A DNA stretch of 64,000 bases from Pseudomonadota bacterium (GTDB taxonomy: Bacteria > Pseudomonadota > Gammaproteobacteria > Xanthomonadales > Xanthomonadaceae): assembly GCA_018242445.1 (NCBI GenBank), contig JAFEBW010000017.1:1-64000 (forward strand), written 5' to 3'. Within the stretch, counting starts at the first letter, position 1. Every line of letters begins with the position of its first letter. Position numbers and translations under genes: made by a program. Under the pieces are notes generated by a model. That model did not search any database, was not told the DNA's origin, and saw only the letters and a program-made list of their open reading frames with translations. Positions 16,415-25,174 of this stretch are shown here, one piece after another.

Positions 16415-16608
16415 CGCGGCCTCGTCACGGTCGCCAAACAGTGTACCGCCACGTCTCGTCGGCAAGCGTGATCCTCACGAAAATAGAGCGATTTGCAGGA
16501 CGCAGTGCTCGCCAGTGCGCCGCATGGAAATCAACCACGAAATCGCGGTGTCCGTCGTATCTATCGGCAGACCCGGCGGATGGCCGACCGGATCGCCAAT
16601 CGCAGTCC

Positions 16609-17793
16609 TCAGCTGGCTGTGTATGCGTCGAGACGGGCGATGACCGGCCCGACCTGACGGCGGCGATCCAGCGCGTCGCCCACGCGCCGCAATGAATCCG
16701 CCAGCTCGGCGGGCCGGTCGGCGCGCAGCGTGGCATGGCCCACCTTGCGGCCGGCCCGCGGCGATTTGCCGTAGTCGTGCCAGTGGCCGCACGGGTCGGC
16801 GAGCACGCCGTGGGCGTCGGGCAGTTGGCCGATCCAGTTGAGCATGCAGGCGTGGCCGACCATGCGCGTGCTGCCCAGCGGCAGGCCGAGCACGGCGCGC
16901 AGGTGGTTTTCGAATTGCGAGGTTTCTGCGCCCTCGATCGTCCAGTGCCCGGAGTTGTGCACGCGCGGGGCCATCTCGTTGGCCAGCAGTTGCCCGTCGG
17001 CGAGGAACAACTCCAGTGCGAACACGCCGACGTAATCGAGCGACTGCGCGACCGCACGCGCGTAGGCGACGGCCGTTTCGGCAATGTCCGCAGCGACCGT
17101 GGCCGGGGCGAGGCTGGCCGCGAGGATGCCGTGCTCGTGCCAGTTTTCGGTCAGCGGCCAGGCGCGGAACTCGCCATCGCGCGCGCGCGCGACGACGACC
17201 GAGATTTCGCGCTGGAAGGGCACGAAGGCTTCGAGGATCAAGCCGACGGTGCCCGCCTGCGCGCCGAGCGCAGCCCACGCGGCGTCCACGTCGCCTTTTC
17301 CGATTCCCGATTCCCGATTCCCGATTCCCGCGCCGATCCGAAACTGCCCCTTGCCGTCGTATCCCAGACGCCGGGTCTTGAGGATGCACGGCGTGCCGAT
17401 GCGGGCGATCGCCGCGTCGAGGTCTGCGCGCGTGGCGATGTCGGCGAAGGCCGGCACCGGGATGCCCAATTCGCGGAACAGGGATTTCTCGGCCAGCCGA
17501 TCCTGCGCCACCGCCAGCGCGCGCGGGTTGGGGAACACCGGCACCCGCTGCGCCAGCCATTGCGCGCTGGTCGCCGGCACGTTCTCGAAATCGAAGGTGG
17601 CCACGTCCACGCGCGCGGCGAAGCGGGCCAGCGCATCGTGGTCGGTGTAGTCGGCGTGCAGCAGCGGCGCAAACTGCCCGGCGCAGGCATCGGCGACGCT
17701 GTCCAGCACGAGGAAGCGCAGGCCCAGCGGGGCGCCGGCCAGCGCCAGCATGCGCGCCAGTTGCCCGCCGCCGAGGATGCCGACCGTGTTCAT
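16609..17793 (-). CDS. purK: N5-carboxyaminoimidazole ribonucleotide synthase PurK, with repeat-derived insertion
   Basis: 394-residue ATP-grasp enzyme converting AIR, ATP and bicarbonate to N5-CAIR in purine synthesis. The N-terminus [15 protein letters not shown], the ATP-grasp elements [15 protein letters not shown] (137-151) and [10 protein letters not shown], and [14 protein letters not shown] are all present. Between GKGQF and the conserved DVDAAW helix there is an extra [14 protein letters not shown] (about 154-167) encoded by four head-to-tail copies of the heptamer GGGAATC. Because two units do not make a whole number of codons, the insertion length is constrained. It falls in the nucleotide-binding B-loop region but probably loops out. 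The start overlaps the purE stop by 4 bp, the normal purEK arrangement. Confidence 0.95.
   Translation of the reverse strand: MNTVGILGGGQLARMLALAGAPLGLRFLVLDSVADACAGQFAPLLHADYTDHDALARFAARVDVATFDFENVPATSAQWLAQRVPVFPNPRALAVAQDRLAEKSLFRELGIPVPAFADIATRADLDAAIARIGTPCILKTRRLGYDGKGQFRIGAGIGNRESGIGKGDVDAAWAALGAQAGTVGLILEAFVPFQREISVVVARARDGEFRAWPLTENWHEHGILAASLAPATVAADIAETAVAYARAVAQSLDYVGVFALELFLADGQLLANEMAPRVHNSGHWTIEGAETSQFENHLRAVLGLPLGSTRMVGHACMLNWIGQLPDAHGVLADPCGHWHDYGKSPRAGRKVGHATLRADRPAELADSLRRVGDALDRRRQVGPVIARLDAYTAS
17301..17330. repeat. Heptamer repeat (CGATTCC)x4 inside purK
   Basis: Four perfect tandem copies of CGATTCC (17301-17328) plus CG. On the coding strand of purK this reads as GGGAATC repeats and gives the peptide IGNRESGIG. 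The same heptamer occurs between genes at 40949-40979 and, in variant forms, at 38574-38600, 45214-45243, 45296-45318, 48784-48839 and 54064-54117. Confidence 0.95.
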
Positions 17794-18323
17794 CGCGGCG
17801 TCGCCCCCGAGGCCACGACCGGCAGGCGCGGATCGGCATCGGCGAGCACGTCGCGGGTCTGGCGCGCGCGAAAATCCTCCAGCGCCGCGTGCACGTCCGC
17901 ATCCTCGTGGGCGAGCAGCGCGGCGGCGAACAGCGCCGCATTGGCCGCGCCGGCCGCGCCGATGGCGAAGGTCGCCACCGGGATGCCGGCGGGCATCTGC
18001 ACGATGGACAGCAGCGAATCCAGCCCGTTGAGCGCCCTGGACTGCACCGGCACGCCCAGCACCGGCACGGCGGTTTTCGCCGCCAGCATGCCCGGCAGGT
18101 GGGCCGCGCCGCCGGCGCCGGCGATGATCGCGCGCAGGCCGCGCCCTGCCGCCTGCTCGGCGTACTGGAACAACAGATCCGGCGTGCGGTGCGCGGACAC
18201 CACCCGCACCTCGTGGGCGATGCCCAGCGCCTCCAGCCGCGCGCTGGCGTGCTGCAAGGTGTCCCAGTCCGAGCGCGAGCCCATGACGATGCCGATGCGC
18301 GGCGCTGCGATGGATGCTTTCAT
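17790..18323 (-). CDS. purE: N5-carboxyaminoimidazole ribonucleotide mutase PurE
   Basis: 177-residue class I PurE, which moves the carboxylate of N5-CAIR to give CAIR. The substrate loop [16 protein letters not shown], the VVSAHRTPD motif with catalytic His, and [15 protein letters not shown] are canonical. The protein is slightly longer than E. coli PurE (169). The ATG at 18323 is chosen because the family starts right before GIVMGS; the frame extends upstream without family similarity. purK follows with a 4-bp overlap, forming the usual purEK operon. The divergent Trm112-like gene begins 115 bp away. Confidence 0.95.
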   Translation of the reverse strand: MKASIAAPRIGIVMGSRSDWDTLQHASARLEALGIAHEVRVVSAHRTPDLLFQYAEQAAGRGLRAIIAGAGGAAHLPGMLAAKTAVPVLGVPVQSRALNGLDSLLSIVQMPAGIPVATFAIGAAGAANAALFAAALLAHEDADVHAALEDFRARQTRDVLADADPRLPVVASGATPR

Positions 18324-18364
18324 GAGGTGATGGCTCCGCACACCGGTCAAATGTGAATTTTTTG

Positions 18365-18393
18365 TTGTCAATGCCCGCCCGACAAGGGAAAAT
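18365..18393 (+). promoter_or_regulatory. Possible sigma-70 promoter for the Trm112-like gene
   Basis: TTGTCA (18365-18370), a 17-bp spacer and GAAAAT (18388-18393) lie 45 bp before the ATG at 18439, in an AT-rich patch of an otherwise GC-rich divergent intergenic region. The -35 is a 5/6 match and the -10 a 4/6 match. It is only a pattern match. Confidence 0.4.
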
Positions 18394-18438
18394 CCGTTAC
18401 CTGCCCATGTCAGGCGCGCTGTGCCAAGGTGAGGTTCG

Positions 18439-18705
18439 ATGGATCGCCGACTGCTCGACATCCTGTGCTGCCCCAGCACCCGCCAACCGCTGGCGATGCT
18501 GCAGTCGCACGAACTGGCCGCCATCAACCGCGCCGTCGAAGGCGGCAGTCTGCGGCGTGCCGACGGCAGTGTGCAAGCCGAGCCGCTGCGCGAGGGCCTG
18601 ATCACCCGCGATCGCACGCTGGTGTATCGAATCGACGACGGCATCCCGGTTTTGCTCGCCGACGAATCGATTTCTTCTGCCCAGGTCACAGATTTTCCCG
18701 GATGA
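18439..18705 (+). CDS. Trm112-like small protein
   Basis: 88-residue Trm112/YcaR-type protein. It starts [18 protein letters not shown], the zinc-ribbon-like beginning of the family, and ends with the conserved [16 protein letters not shown] motif. Only one of the two usual CxxC pairs is represented (CC at 10-11), as in many bacterial members that have lost zinc. Trm112 proteins activate methyltransferases in eukaryotes; in bacteria the role is unclear, and the gene often sits near lpxK or kdsB, which are not here. The protein is longer than YcaR (60) by an insert around [14 protein letters not shown]. The DUF1631 gene follows at once. Confidence 0.85.
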   Translation: MDRRLLDILCCPSTRQPLAMLQSHELAAINRAVEGGSLRRADGSVQAEPLREGLITRDRTLVYRIDDGIPVLLADESISSAQVTDFPG

Positions 18706-18774
18706 GCGACCTACGCTGCCAGCATTCCGATGGCGGGCTTCCGCCATGACCGCGTCGATCCTTCGGGCCAGTCC

Positions 18775-20970
18775 ATGAGCGACGAACGCCTCCATCCGCA
18801 CACCACCGCGACGGCCACGCGCACGCTTGCCGACCTCGTCGATGGCTTGCGCGCGCGCCTGCGCGAACCGCTGGTGGCGATGTTCGATGCGCTCGACGAT
18901 GCCCTGTTCGACCTCGGCGAGCGCGCGCATTCGGGCGACGTGCAGCAGCGCCATTTCGACGCCCTGCGCGAATGCCGCAAACAGCGCCTCGCCGTGCAGG
19001 AGCAGTTCCTCGCCGCACTGGGCAGCATGCACGCCACACACGCCGCACGGACCGAATCCGCCGAGCGGCTCGCGCTGGTGGATCCCGACGAACTCGAAGT
19101 GGAGCTGGCGATCGACGGCATGGCCGCGCGCCTGAATCAACGCCTGTCGCATGTGCTGCATGCCCTCGATCAGCGCATGGCGGTGGTGCTGGGCGTGCCG
19201 AACGTGGACGCGCAGGGCCACCCGCTCCGCGTCGAAAGCCTGTGCGGCGCATTCCGGGTGGCCGCCGAGGCGCTCGACATCGAATTGCAGGCGCGCCTGA
19301 TCCTCTACAAATTGTTCGAACGCCATGTGCTCGGCGTGCTGGAACCGGCCTACGCCGAGATCAACGTGCGCCTGGCCGCCGCCGGCGTGCTGCCGATGCT
19401 CGGTCATGGCCGCGTCCGTCATCACGCAACGCCGGCCGGCCATCGCCACGACGCGCATCCGCATGCGCCGGAACACGCCACCGCGCAACAGCCTGCCGAG
19501 CACATGGCCGCCGCCTCCGGGGCCGCGATCGCGCGCGATCACGACGAGCACGAAATGCTCGCGACCCTGCGCGAACTGGTCGCGCGGCAAACGGTGATGG
19601 CGCTCTCCGCGCAGCTCTCGTCCCCGGCGCCCGACCCGGCGCAGGCCGCCGATGCGATGGATCAGGCGTTGACGCAACTCGGGCAGGGCCCGTTGGCGGG
19701 CCAGCCGCTGCCCTCGCCGCGCGCGATCGTCCAGCAGGTGCTGGAAGGCGCGCTGCACGCCCCGCAAGCGGCGATGCCCTCGGCGCAACAAGTGGCCACG
19801 GTGGACTTGCTCGGCCGCGTGTTCGAGGCCATGACCGGCGATGAAAGCATCCCCGTGCCGATGCAGCCGGTCGTGCAGGCGCTGATGTTGCCGGTGTTGC
19901 GCGCATCCCTGCGCAATCCGGGCCTGATCGCCGAGAACACGCATCCGCTGCGGCAATTGATCGATCTGGTCGCCGACAGCGCCGTGGGCTGGTGCCCGAG
20001 CGTGGATCCGGGTTCGCGCGCGCTCAACGACCTGCAGTATTCCCTGCAACGGATGGCCGGCAGCGCCTCGGCGCACGACGCCGACCACGTCGCCGCGCAA
20101 TTGCGCGCGCAACTGGAGCAGCAGCGCCGGCGCTCGGAGCTGGCCGAGCAGCGCGCCGTCGAGGCGCATGCCGGGCGCGAGCGGCTCTGGCAGGCGCGCC
20201 GCCAGGTCAATCAGGCGCTCGTGCAAATCCTCGGCAACGCCAGTATTCCATCGTGGGTACGTTACCTGATCACCCGCCCGTGGATGAACTATCTGGTGCT
20301 GCTGTGGTTGCGCCAGGGCCCGACCTCGCCGGCCTATCGCGACGCGCTGGGGTTCGCCGAATCGCTGGCGTGGTGCGCCGGCGCCGGCACCAGCCGGGTC
20401 GAGCAGCTGCGTATGCGCGCCTTGTTGCCGATCATGGAAGCGCAGTTGCAGCAAGGGCTGGCGACGGTGGCCTATCAGGACAACGAGATCGGCCAGCTCG
20501 TCAACGAACTGCAGCAGTACATCCGCTACCGCGTCGGCGACCTGCCTGCACCGGCCTTCATCGAGGCCGAGCCGCCCGCAGGCAGCGCGCCCGGAGCGCT
20601 GTCCGCCGACCCGGGCAGCGTCGAGGAACAGCCGCTGCCGCAAAACGTCAACCCCGAGGTGCTGGCCCGCGTGCGCGGCCTGCGCCCCGGCACCTGGTTC
20701 ACCTTCGCCGACCAGAAGGCCGGCGCCGAGCGCGTCAAACTGTCCTGGGTGAGCCCGTATTCCGGGCGCTGCCTGTTCGTCAACCGCAACGGGCAAAAGA
20801 TCCGCGAGCAACGCCCCGAGGATCTGGCGCACGCGCTGGAGCAGGGTCTGGCGAACATCGTCGATGGCGCCGACGAGGTGTTGCACCGGGCGATTTCGCA
20901 TGCGCTCACGCGCGCACGCAAGGGCGACGGCGAACAGGGCGGTGGCGAAGACGCGGCACGCAGCGCCTGA
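18775..20970 (+). CDS. DUF1631 family protein, function unknown
   Basis: About 731 residues, mostly alpha-helical and polar, without signal peptide or membrane segment, so probably cytoplasmic. Sequence and length match DUF1631, common in Xanthomonadales and other gamma/betaproteobacteria. Features: an N-terminal helical region (LVDGLRARLREPLVAMFDAL), a His-rich low-complexity linker (about residues 205-245), a central helical block with LWQARRQVNQALVQILGNAS and WVRYLITRPWMNYLVLLWLR, and a C-terminal beta-rich module (LRPGTWFTFADQKAGAERVK, LSWVSPYSGRCLFVNRNGQK) that resembles the PilZ-like C-terminus reported for some DUF1631 proteins. I chose MSDER at 18775; ATG 18730 is the alternative. Binding of c-di-GMP is speculation. 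Confidence 0.8.
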   Translation: MSDERLHPHTTATATRTLADLVDGLRARLREPLVAMFDALDDALFDLGERAHSGDVQQRHFDALRECRKQRLAVQEQFLAALGSMHATHAARTESAERLALVDPDELEVELAIDGMAARLNQRLSHVLHALDQRMAVVLGVPNVDAQGHPLRVESLCGAFRVAAEALDIELQARLILYKLFERHVLGVLEPAYAEINVRLAAAGVLPMLGHGRVRHHATPAGHRHDAHPHAPEHATAQQPAEHMAAASGAAIARDHDEHEMLATLRELVARQTVMALSAQLSSPAPDPAQAADAMDQALTQLGQGPLAGQPLPSPRAIVQQVLEGALHAPQAAMPSAQQVATVDLLGRVFEAMTGDESIPVPMQPVVQALMLPVLRASLRNPGLIAENTHPLRQLIDLVADSAVGWCPSVDPGSRALNDLQYSLQRMAGSASAHDADHVAAQLRAQLEQQRRRSELAEQRAVEAHAGRERLWQARRQVNQALVQILGNASIPSWVRYLITRPWMNYLVLLWLRQGPTSPAYRDALGFAESLAWCAGAGTSRVEQLRMRALLPIMEAQLQQGLATVAYQDNEIGQLVNELQQYIRYRVGDLPAPAFIEAEPPAGSAPGALSADPGSVEEQPLPQNVNPEVLARVRGLRPGTWFTFADQKAGAERVKLSWVSPYSGRCLFVNRNGQKIREQRPEDLAHALEQGLANIVDGADEVLHRAISHALTRARKGDGEQGGGEDAARSA

Positions 20971-21106
20971 AGCCTCCTCGCTTCGATACACTTCACGCAG
21001 TCCATCGCACTGGCCGGCTGCCGCCGGACTGACGTTTGACGCGACACGTCTCAGGCACGGACACGAATTCCGCCAGTGCCCGCCCCGAAGCCCTGCCCGC
21101 GCCGTG

Positions 21107-21994
21107 ATGCCCGACGCCACCGCTGTTTCATCGTCAACGCCTGCCACGTCGATCCTGACCGCCACGCTGCGCGGCGTGGGCCAGGTCATGTTCCAGCGCC
21201 ATGCAGCGGTCGGCGCGCTGTTCCTGCTGGGCCTGGGCGCGCATGCGCCGCTGCTCGCGCTGGCGGGGTTTCTGGGGTCGCTGGTCGGCACCGCGCTGGC
21301 GCGGGCCCTGCGTTGGCCGCAAACGGACATCGACGACGGCCTGTACGGCTACAACGCCGCGCTGGCGGCGATCGCCGCGGTGGTGTTCCATACGCCCGGA
21401 TGGGTCGCCGCGGGCGTGGCTCTGGCGGGATCGATTTTTTCGACGGCGCTGATGCACGCCATGCGCCGACATGGATTGAAGCCCTACACCTTTCCCTTCG
21501 TCGCGACGACATGGCTCGCGTTTGCCGCAATGGCGCACGACGGCGGCGCGCTCACCCATCCGCTCGCGACCCACATCGCGCCGATCGACGCCTTCGCGCA
21601 GTCCTTCGGGCAGGTCATGTTCCTCGACAATACCCTGTCCGGCGCGCTGTTCCTCGTCGCCATCGCCATCGCCGCACCGCGATCGGCGGCGTTCGGGGCG
21701 CTCGGGGCACTCGTCGCCTGCGCGCTCGCGCTCGCCCTGGGCTGGCCCGGCGAACGCATCGCATCCGGCCTGTACGGCTACAACGCGGTGCTCGCCGGCA
21801 TCGCCATCGGCCTGCTCACGCCGCACCGGCTCGCCGCCGCCATCGCGGCCACGTTGGCGGCCGCTTTGGCGACGGTCATCACGCACCTCATGCTGCAAGC
21901 CGGGCTGCCCGCGCTCACCTTCCCGTTCGTGCTGGCGACGTGGCTGGTCGGCGCGGCCATGCCGCCGGCGCATCCAGTACACTCTCGCGCATGA
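21107..21994 (+). CDS. Urea transporter (UT) family channel
   Basis: 295-residue inner membrane channel of the urea transporter family. It is built as an internal duplication: each half has GQVMFQ or GQVMFLDN near its start and the signature GLYGYNA plus LAAIA or LAGIA (first copy DDGLYGYNAALAAIAA, second ASGLYGYNAVLAGIAI), followed by TFPFVATTW and TFPFVLATW, respectively. These match the two-fold UT fold. No urease or nickel genes are in the window. The start at 21107 is supported by the family start; the frame runs further upstream without similarity. The stop overlaps nadC by 4 bp (ATGA). Confidence 0.85.
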   Translation: MPDATAVSSSTPATSILTATLRGVGQVMFQRHAAVGALFLLGLGAHAPLLALAGFLGSLVGTALARALRWPQTDIDDGLYGYNAALAAIAAVVFHTPGWVAAGVALAGSIFSTALMHAMRRHGLKPYTFPFVATTWLAFAAMAHDGGALTHPLATHIAPIDAFAQSFGQVMFLDNTLSGALFLVAIAIAAPRSAAFGALGALVACALALALGWPGERIASGLYGYNAVLAGIAIGLLTPHRLAAAIAATLAAALATVITHLMLQAGLPALTFPFVLATWLVGAAMPPAHPVHSRA

Positions 21995-22848
21995 AAGAAC
22001 CCCTGGTTTCACCCGATCCCGCGCGCGTGGGCGCGGACGTCGAGCGCGCGCTGGCCGAAGACATCGGCAGCGGCGACGCGACCGCCGATTTGTTGCCCGA
22101 CGCGCCCGCGCAGGCCTGGGTGGTGTGCAAGCAGGCCGCGGTGATCGCCGGGCGGCCGTGGTTCGACGCCACCTTCCACGCCCTCGACTCCGATGCGCGC
22201 ATCGACTGGCGGGTCGCCGAGGGCGAGCGCGTCCCCGCCGGCAGCGTCGTGTGCGTGCTGCACGGTCGTTCCCGCGCATTGGTCAGCGGCGAGCGCACCG
22301 CGCTCAATTTCCTGCAAACGCTCAGCGCCACCGCCACCGCCACCGCGGCCTTCGTGGAGGCCGTGCGCGGCACCCGTGCGCGCATCCTCGACACCCGCAA
22401 GACCCTGCCCGGCCTGCGGCTGGCACAAAAGTACGCGGTGCGCGCCGGCGGCGGCCGCAACCACCGGATGGGGCTGCACGACGCGATGATGCTCAAGGAA
22501 AACCACATCCTCGCCGCCGACTCGATCGGCGAGGCGATGCGCCGCGCGCGCGCGACGCACCCGGATATCCCTCTGATCGTCGAAGTGGAGACGCTGGACG
22601 AACTCGATCAGGCGCTGGCCGGCAGGCCCGACCGCATCCTCGTGGACGAGTTTTCGATGGACGACCTGCGCGCAGCAGTGCGCCGTGCGGATGGCAAGGT
22701 TCCGCTGGAGGTGTCGGGCGGCGTGGGGCTGGACACGGTGCGCGCACTCGCGGAAACCGGCGTGGACTGCATCTCGGTCGGCGCGCTCACCAAGCACGTG
22801 CAGGCGGTGGATCTGTCGATGCGCTTCGGTGCACCGCCGCATCCGTAA
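21991..22848 (+). CDS. nadC: Nicotinate-nucleotide pyrophosphorylase (quinolinate phosphoribosyltransferase)
   Basis: 285-residue NadC, which converts quinolinate and PRPP to nicotinate mononucleotide, CO2 and PPi in de novo NAD synthesis. Clear motifs: ALAEDIGSGDATADL, ERTALNFLQTLSATAT, ILDTRKTLPGLRLAQKYAVR, GGGRNHRMGLHDAMMLKENH and the C-terminal SGGVGLDTVRALAETGVDCI, VGALTKHV. Start MKEPL overlaps the urea transporter stop by 4 bp. nadA and nadB are not in the window. Confidence 0.96.
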   Translation: MKEPLVSPDPARVGADVERALAEDIGSGDATADLLPDAPAQAWVVCKQAAVIAGRPWFDATFHALDSDARIDWRVAEGERVPAGSVVCVLHGRSRALVSGERTALNFLQTLSATATATAAFVEAVRGTRARILDTRKTLPGLRLAQKYAVRAGGGRNHRMGLHDAMMLKENHILAADSIGEAMRRARATHPDIPLIVEVETLDELDQALAGRPDRILVDEFSMDDLRAAVRRADGKVPLEVSGGVGLDTVRALAETGVDCISVGALTKHVQAVDLSMRFGAPPHP

Positions 22849-22902
22849 CGGTCACGGTGGCCGGCACCACCCCGGATGACGAAAGAGACGGTGCCAGTAC
22901 TC

Positions 22903-22988
22903 CCTTCCCCGCTTGCGGGGAAGGGTTAGGGTGGGGGCTCGCGTGCGCCCCCCCATCCCAGCCTTCCCCCGCAGGCGGGGGAAGGGGT
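22903..22988. repeat. Pair of GC-rich palindromes after nadC
   Basis: Hairpin one: CCCTTCCCCG / CGGGGAAGGG (22903-22926). Hairpin two: CCTTCCCCCGC / GCGGGGGAAGG (22962-22987). A GT/G-rich linker joins them. The element fills the space between the convergent nadC and FHA genes and may terminate both. The same family recurs throughout the window. Confidence 0.8.
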
Positions 22989-23084
22989 CGACTTCGGACA
23001 AGATCGTGCCGGGGAGGAAACTCTGTCACGTTGAGGGTGCGCGGATCGCTCCGTTCAGCGATCTCCTGTTCCCTGTCCCCGCCT

Positions 23085-23885
23085 TCAGTGCGACATCGCG
23101 AACCACACCGCCACTGCGGCGATCACCACCACGATCACCACGATGCCGATCACGTTCGTCTTGCCGCCCTTGGTGCCGCCGCCCGCGTGGGACGGTTCGA
23201 TCTTGCGCGTGGCCGCCACTTCCTGCCCCGGCGCGATCAGCATGAAGCGCACCGCATCCAGACGCAGTTCGTCGCCGGCCTTCATGAAGCCTTTCTGCAC
23301 GCGCTGGCCGTTGACGTAGGAGCCGTTGGCCGAGCCCAGATCCTCGACCGAAACGCCGTCGGCCACCGGCTTGATCTCGACGTGGCGGCGGGAGATTTCG
23401 TCCACCGCCACCGGGATCGTGCATTCGGGAGCGCGCCCGATCACGGTGGGCCCGGTAATCGGGTACATCTTGCCGAACACCGGCCCGGACACGCCGCGCA
23501 GGATGAACTTGGGCACTGCCGCGCGCATGCGGGTGGCGCCGCTGTCCTCGTCGGCGGGGGCGAACGAGCCGGTCGTGCCGCTGGAAGCCACCGGGCGCGG
23601 CGCGTCGGCCGCGGCCACGCGGGCGATGATGCCGCCGATGTTGATGCTGTCGCCCACGCGCAGCGCGATCATCTCGCGCACCGGCTTGTCGTTGACCAGC
23701 ACCATGCCGCCGTCGGACGGCACCTGCAGGTTCACGCCGATGCCGCTTTGATGGATCTCGCAATGCACCGGGACGATCCCCGGGCGATCGAGCACGATCT
23801 GGCAGTCGGGCGCCGAGCCGATCCGGTTGATGCCGGTGACCAGCAGTGCCTGTGGATGATCGCCGCCTGGAAATACGAGTTTCAT
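23085..23885 (-). CDS. FHA domain protein with C-terminal membrane anchor
   Basis: 266 residues with two FHA-like modules. The second (about 140-225) is canonical: IGRAPECTIPV, SRRHVEIKP and LGSANGSYVNGQRVQKG give the Gly-Arg, Ser-x-x-His and Asn-Gly positions that bind phosphothreonine. The first (about 1-95) lacks the Gly-Arg and Asn-Gly signature (SAPDCQIVLD, VPVHCEIH, LVNDKPV) and looks degenerate. A charged linker (EPSHAGGGTKGGKTN) leads to a C-terminal TM helix (VIGIVVIVVVIAAVAVWFAM), so it would be a tail-anchored cytoplasmic FHA protein. It probably reads Ser/Thr kinase signals, for example from the kinase at 15080-16414. Start MKLVFPGG; sspB lies upstream. Confidence 0.85.
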   Translation of the reverse strand: MKLVFPGGDHPQALLVTGINRIGSAPDCQIVLDRPGIVPVHCEIHQSGIGVNLQVPSDGGMVLVNDKPVREMIALRVGDSINIGGIIARVAAADAPRPVASSGTTGSFAPADEDSGATRMRAAVPKFILRGVSGPVFGKMYPITGPTVIGRAPECTIPVAVDEISRRHVEIKPVADGVSVEDLGSANGSYVNGQRVQKGFMKAGDELRLDAVRFMLIAPGQEVAATRKIEPSHAGGGTKGGKTNVIGIVVIVVVIAAVAVWFAMSH

Positions 23886-24002
23886 GTTGATCCCCAACCG
23901 CTCCAACTTCCGCGGGACGCCCCGCGACCAAGGTATGTCATTGCCGATCCGTGGCAGCCTGCAACCTGCTCCGGTCGGGTGCCGCTCGACCGGGCCGATG
24001 GC

Positions 24003-24431
24003 TCATTTCACCACACGCAGTTTCGGCCCGCGGCGCGCCCCCGGCGTTGGCGGGCCTTTTTCGGGCGGCTCGGCGGAATCGCCGGAGGGCGGTTCCACCG
24101 GCGCTGCGGCCAGCGTGCCGGACGCATCCTCCGGCAAGGCCATGCCCTGCCCGCTCTCCTGCGCATAGATCGCCTGCACCGCGCCGATCGGCACGCGCAC
24201 CGGCTGGCTGACCCCGCCGAAACGCGCCATGAACTGGATTTCCGCATCCCCCAGGCTGAGCTGGCTGACCGCGCGTGCGGCGATGTTGAGCACGACGCGG
24301 CCATCCTTCACCGCCTGCGGCGGCACCATCACCCCCGGCATGCCCGCATCGACGAGGATGTACGGCGTCATCGCATTGTCGTTGATCCACTCGTACATCG
24401 CCCGCAGCAGGTACGGGCGGTTGGAGGTCAT
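24003..24431 (-). CDS. sspB: ClpXP protease specificity-enhancing factor SspB
   Basis: 142-residue adaptor that delivers ssrA-tagged proteins to ClpXP. The start MTSNRPYLLRAMYEWINDN and the conserved core YILVDAGMPGVMVPPQAVKD, VVLNIAARAVSQLSLGD, IQFMARFGG and VPIGAVQAIYAQESGQGM are typical. The flexible C-terminal tail ends KLRVVK, the ClpX-binding XB motif. It is downstream of sspA, the standard order. The preferred start is 24431; an upstream in-frame ATG at 24458 is less family-like. Confidence 0.95.
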   Translation of the reverse strand: MTSNRPYLLRAMYEWINDNAMTPYILVDAGMPGVMVPPQAVKDGRVVLNIAARAVSQLSLGDAEIQFMARFGGVSQPVRVPIGAVQAIYAQESGQGMALPEDASGTLAAAPVEPPSGDSAEPPEKGPPTPGARRGPKLRVVK

Positions 24432-24471
24432 CACCGGTGGCAGTCGCGCGGCGGTCACGGGGCGATGAGGG

Positions 24472-25107
24472 TCAAGGCGCGATCTCGCGCAGCAGCTTTT
24501 CCTCGGGGGTGAGGCTGCGCAGGAAACCGGGGTTGCGGAAGATGCGCATGCCGTAATCCTCGATCGGCTTGCAATCCTTCGGCAGGACGATCCCCAGGGC
24601 CGGCAGGCGCCAGACGATCGGCGCCATCGCGCAGTCGGCCAGGCTCATTTCCGGGTTGAGGAAAAACTTGCTGGCCTTGAACAGCGGCAGCGCGGCCAGC
24701 AGCAGCTCGCGCAGGCGCTTGCGCGCGGCTTCGGCCTGCACCTTGGTGCCGTGCTGGATCGACTGCACGTGCGGCACCCATTCGTGCTCCATGCGCAGCA
24801 TCGCCAGCCGCAGGCGCGCGCGCGAGAGCGGATCGACCGGCATCAGCGGCGGGTGCGGGTAGCGCTCGTCGATGTACTCGGTGACCACCGAGGCGGCGTA
24901 CAGCACCAGATCGCGATCGACCAGGGTCGGCACCGAGTGGTACGGGTTCAGATCGACCAGATCCTCCGGCGGATTGGCCGGATCGACCGTGATCAGGTCG
25001 TAGCTGACGCCCTTGGCGGCCAGCACCAGCCGGACGCGATGGCATACCACGCTGTCGCGCGATGAAAACAAGGTCAAAGCGTTGCGCAGACGCGGACTTG
25101 CAACCAT
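24472..25107 (-). CDS. sspA: Stringent starvation protein A (GST-fold)
   Basis: 211-residue GST-fold protein that binds RNA polymerase and reprogrammes transcription in starvation and stationary phase. The N-terminal thioredoxin-like part contains LFSSRDSVVCHRVRLVLAAK, LVDLNPYHSVPTLVDRDLVL and the C-terminal helical part ends KPIEDYGMRIFRNPGFLRSL. It is placed between petC and sspB, as in many gamma/betaproteobacteria. The ATG at 25107 gives the family start; the upstream in-frame extension is intergenic. Confidence 0.95.
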   Translation of the reverse strand: MVASPRLRNALTLFSSRDSVVCHRVRLVLAAKGVSYDLITVDPANPPEDLVDLNPYHSVPTLVDRDLVLYAASVVTEYIDERYPHPPLMPVDPLSRARLRLAMLRMEHEWVPHVQSIQHGTKVQAEAARKRLRELLLAALPLFKASKFFLNPEMSLADCAMAPIVWRLPALGIVLPKDCKPIEDYGMRIFRNPGFLRSLTPEEKLLREIAP

Positions 25108-25174
25108 GTTGCCTCCCCCCGCCGCCGGTTTGGTTCCGGCCCCCGATTCGGCTGGCGCAGCGATCCGTGCCATG

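Noticed and set aside
13505..16471. 988-residue plus-strand frame
   Set aside because: Antisense to the diguanylate cyclase and kinase genes and runs through the tRNA; low-complexity arginine-rich product.
18353..18365. AATTTTTTG run as an intrinsic terminator
   Set aside because: No GC hairpin precedes it on either strand; it lies in a divergent promoter region.
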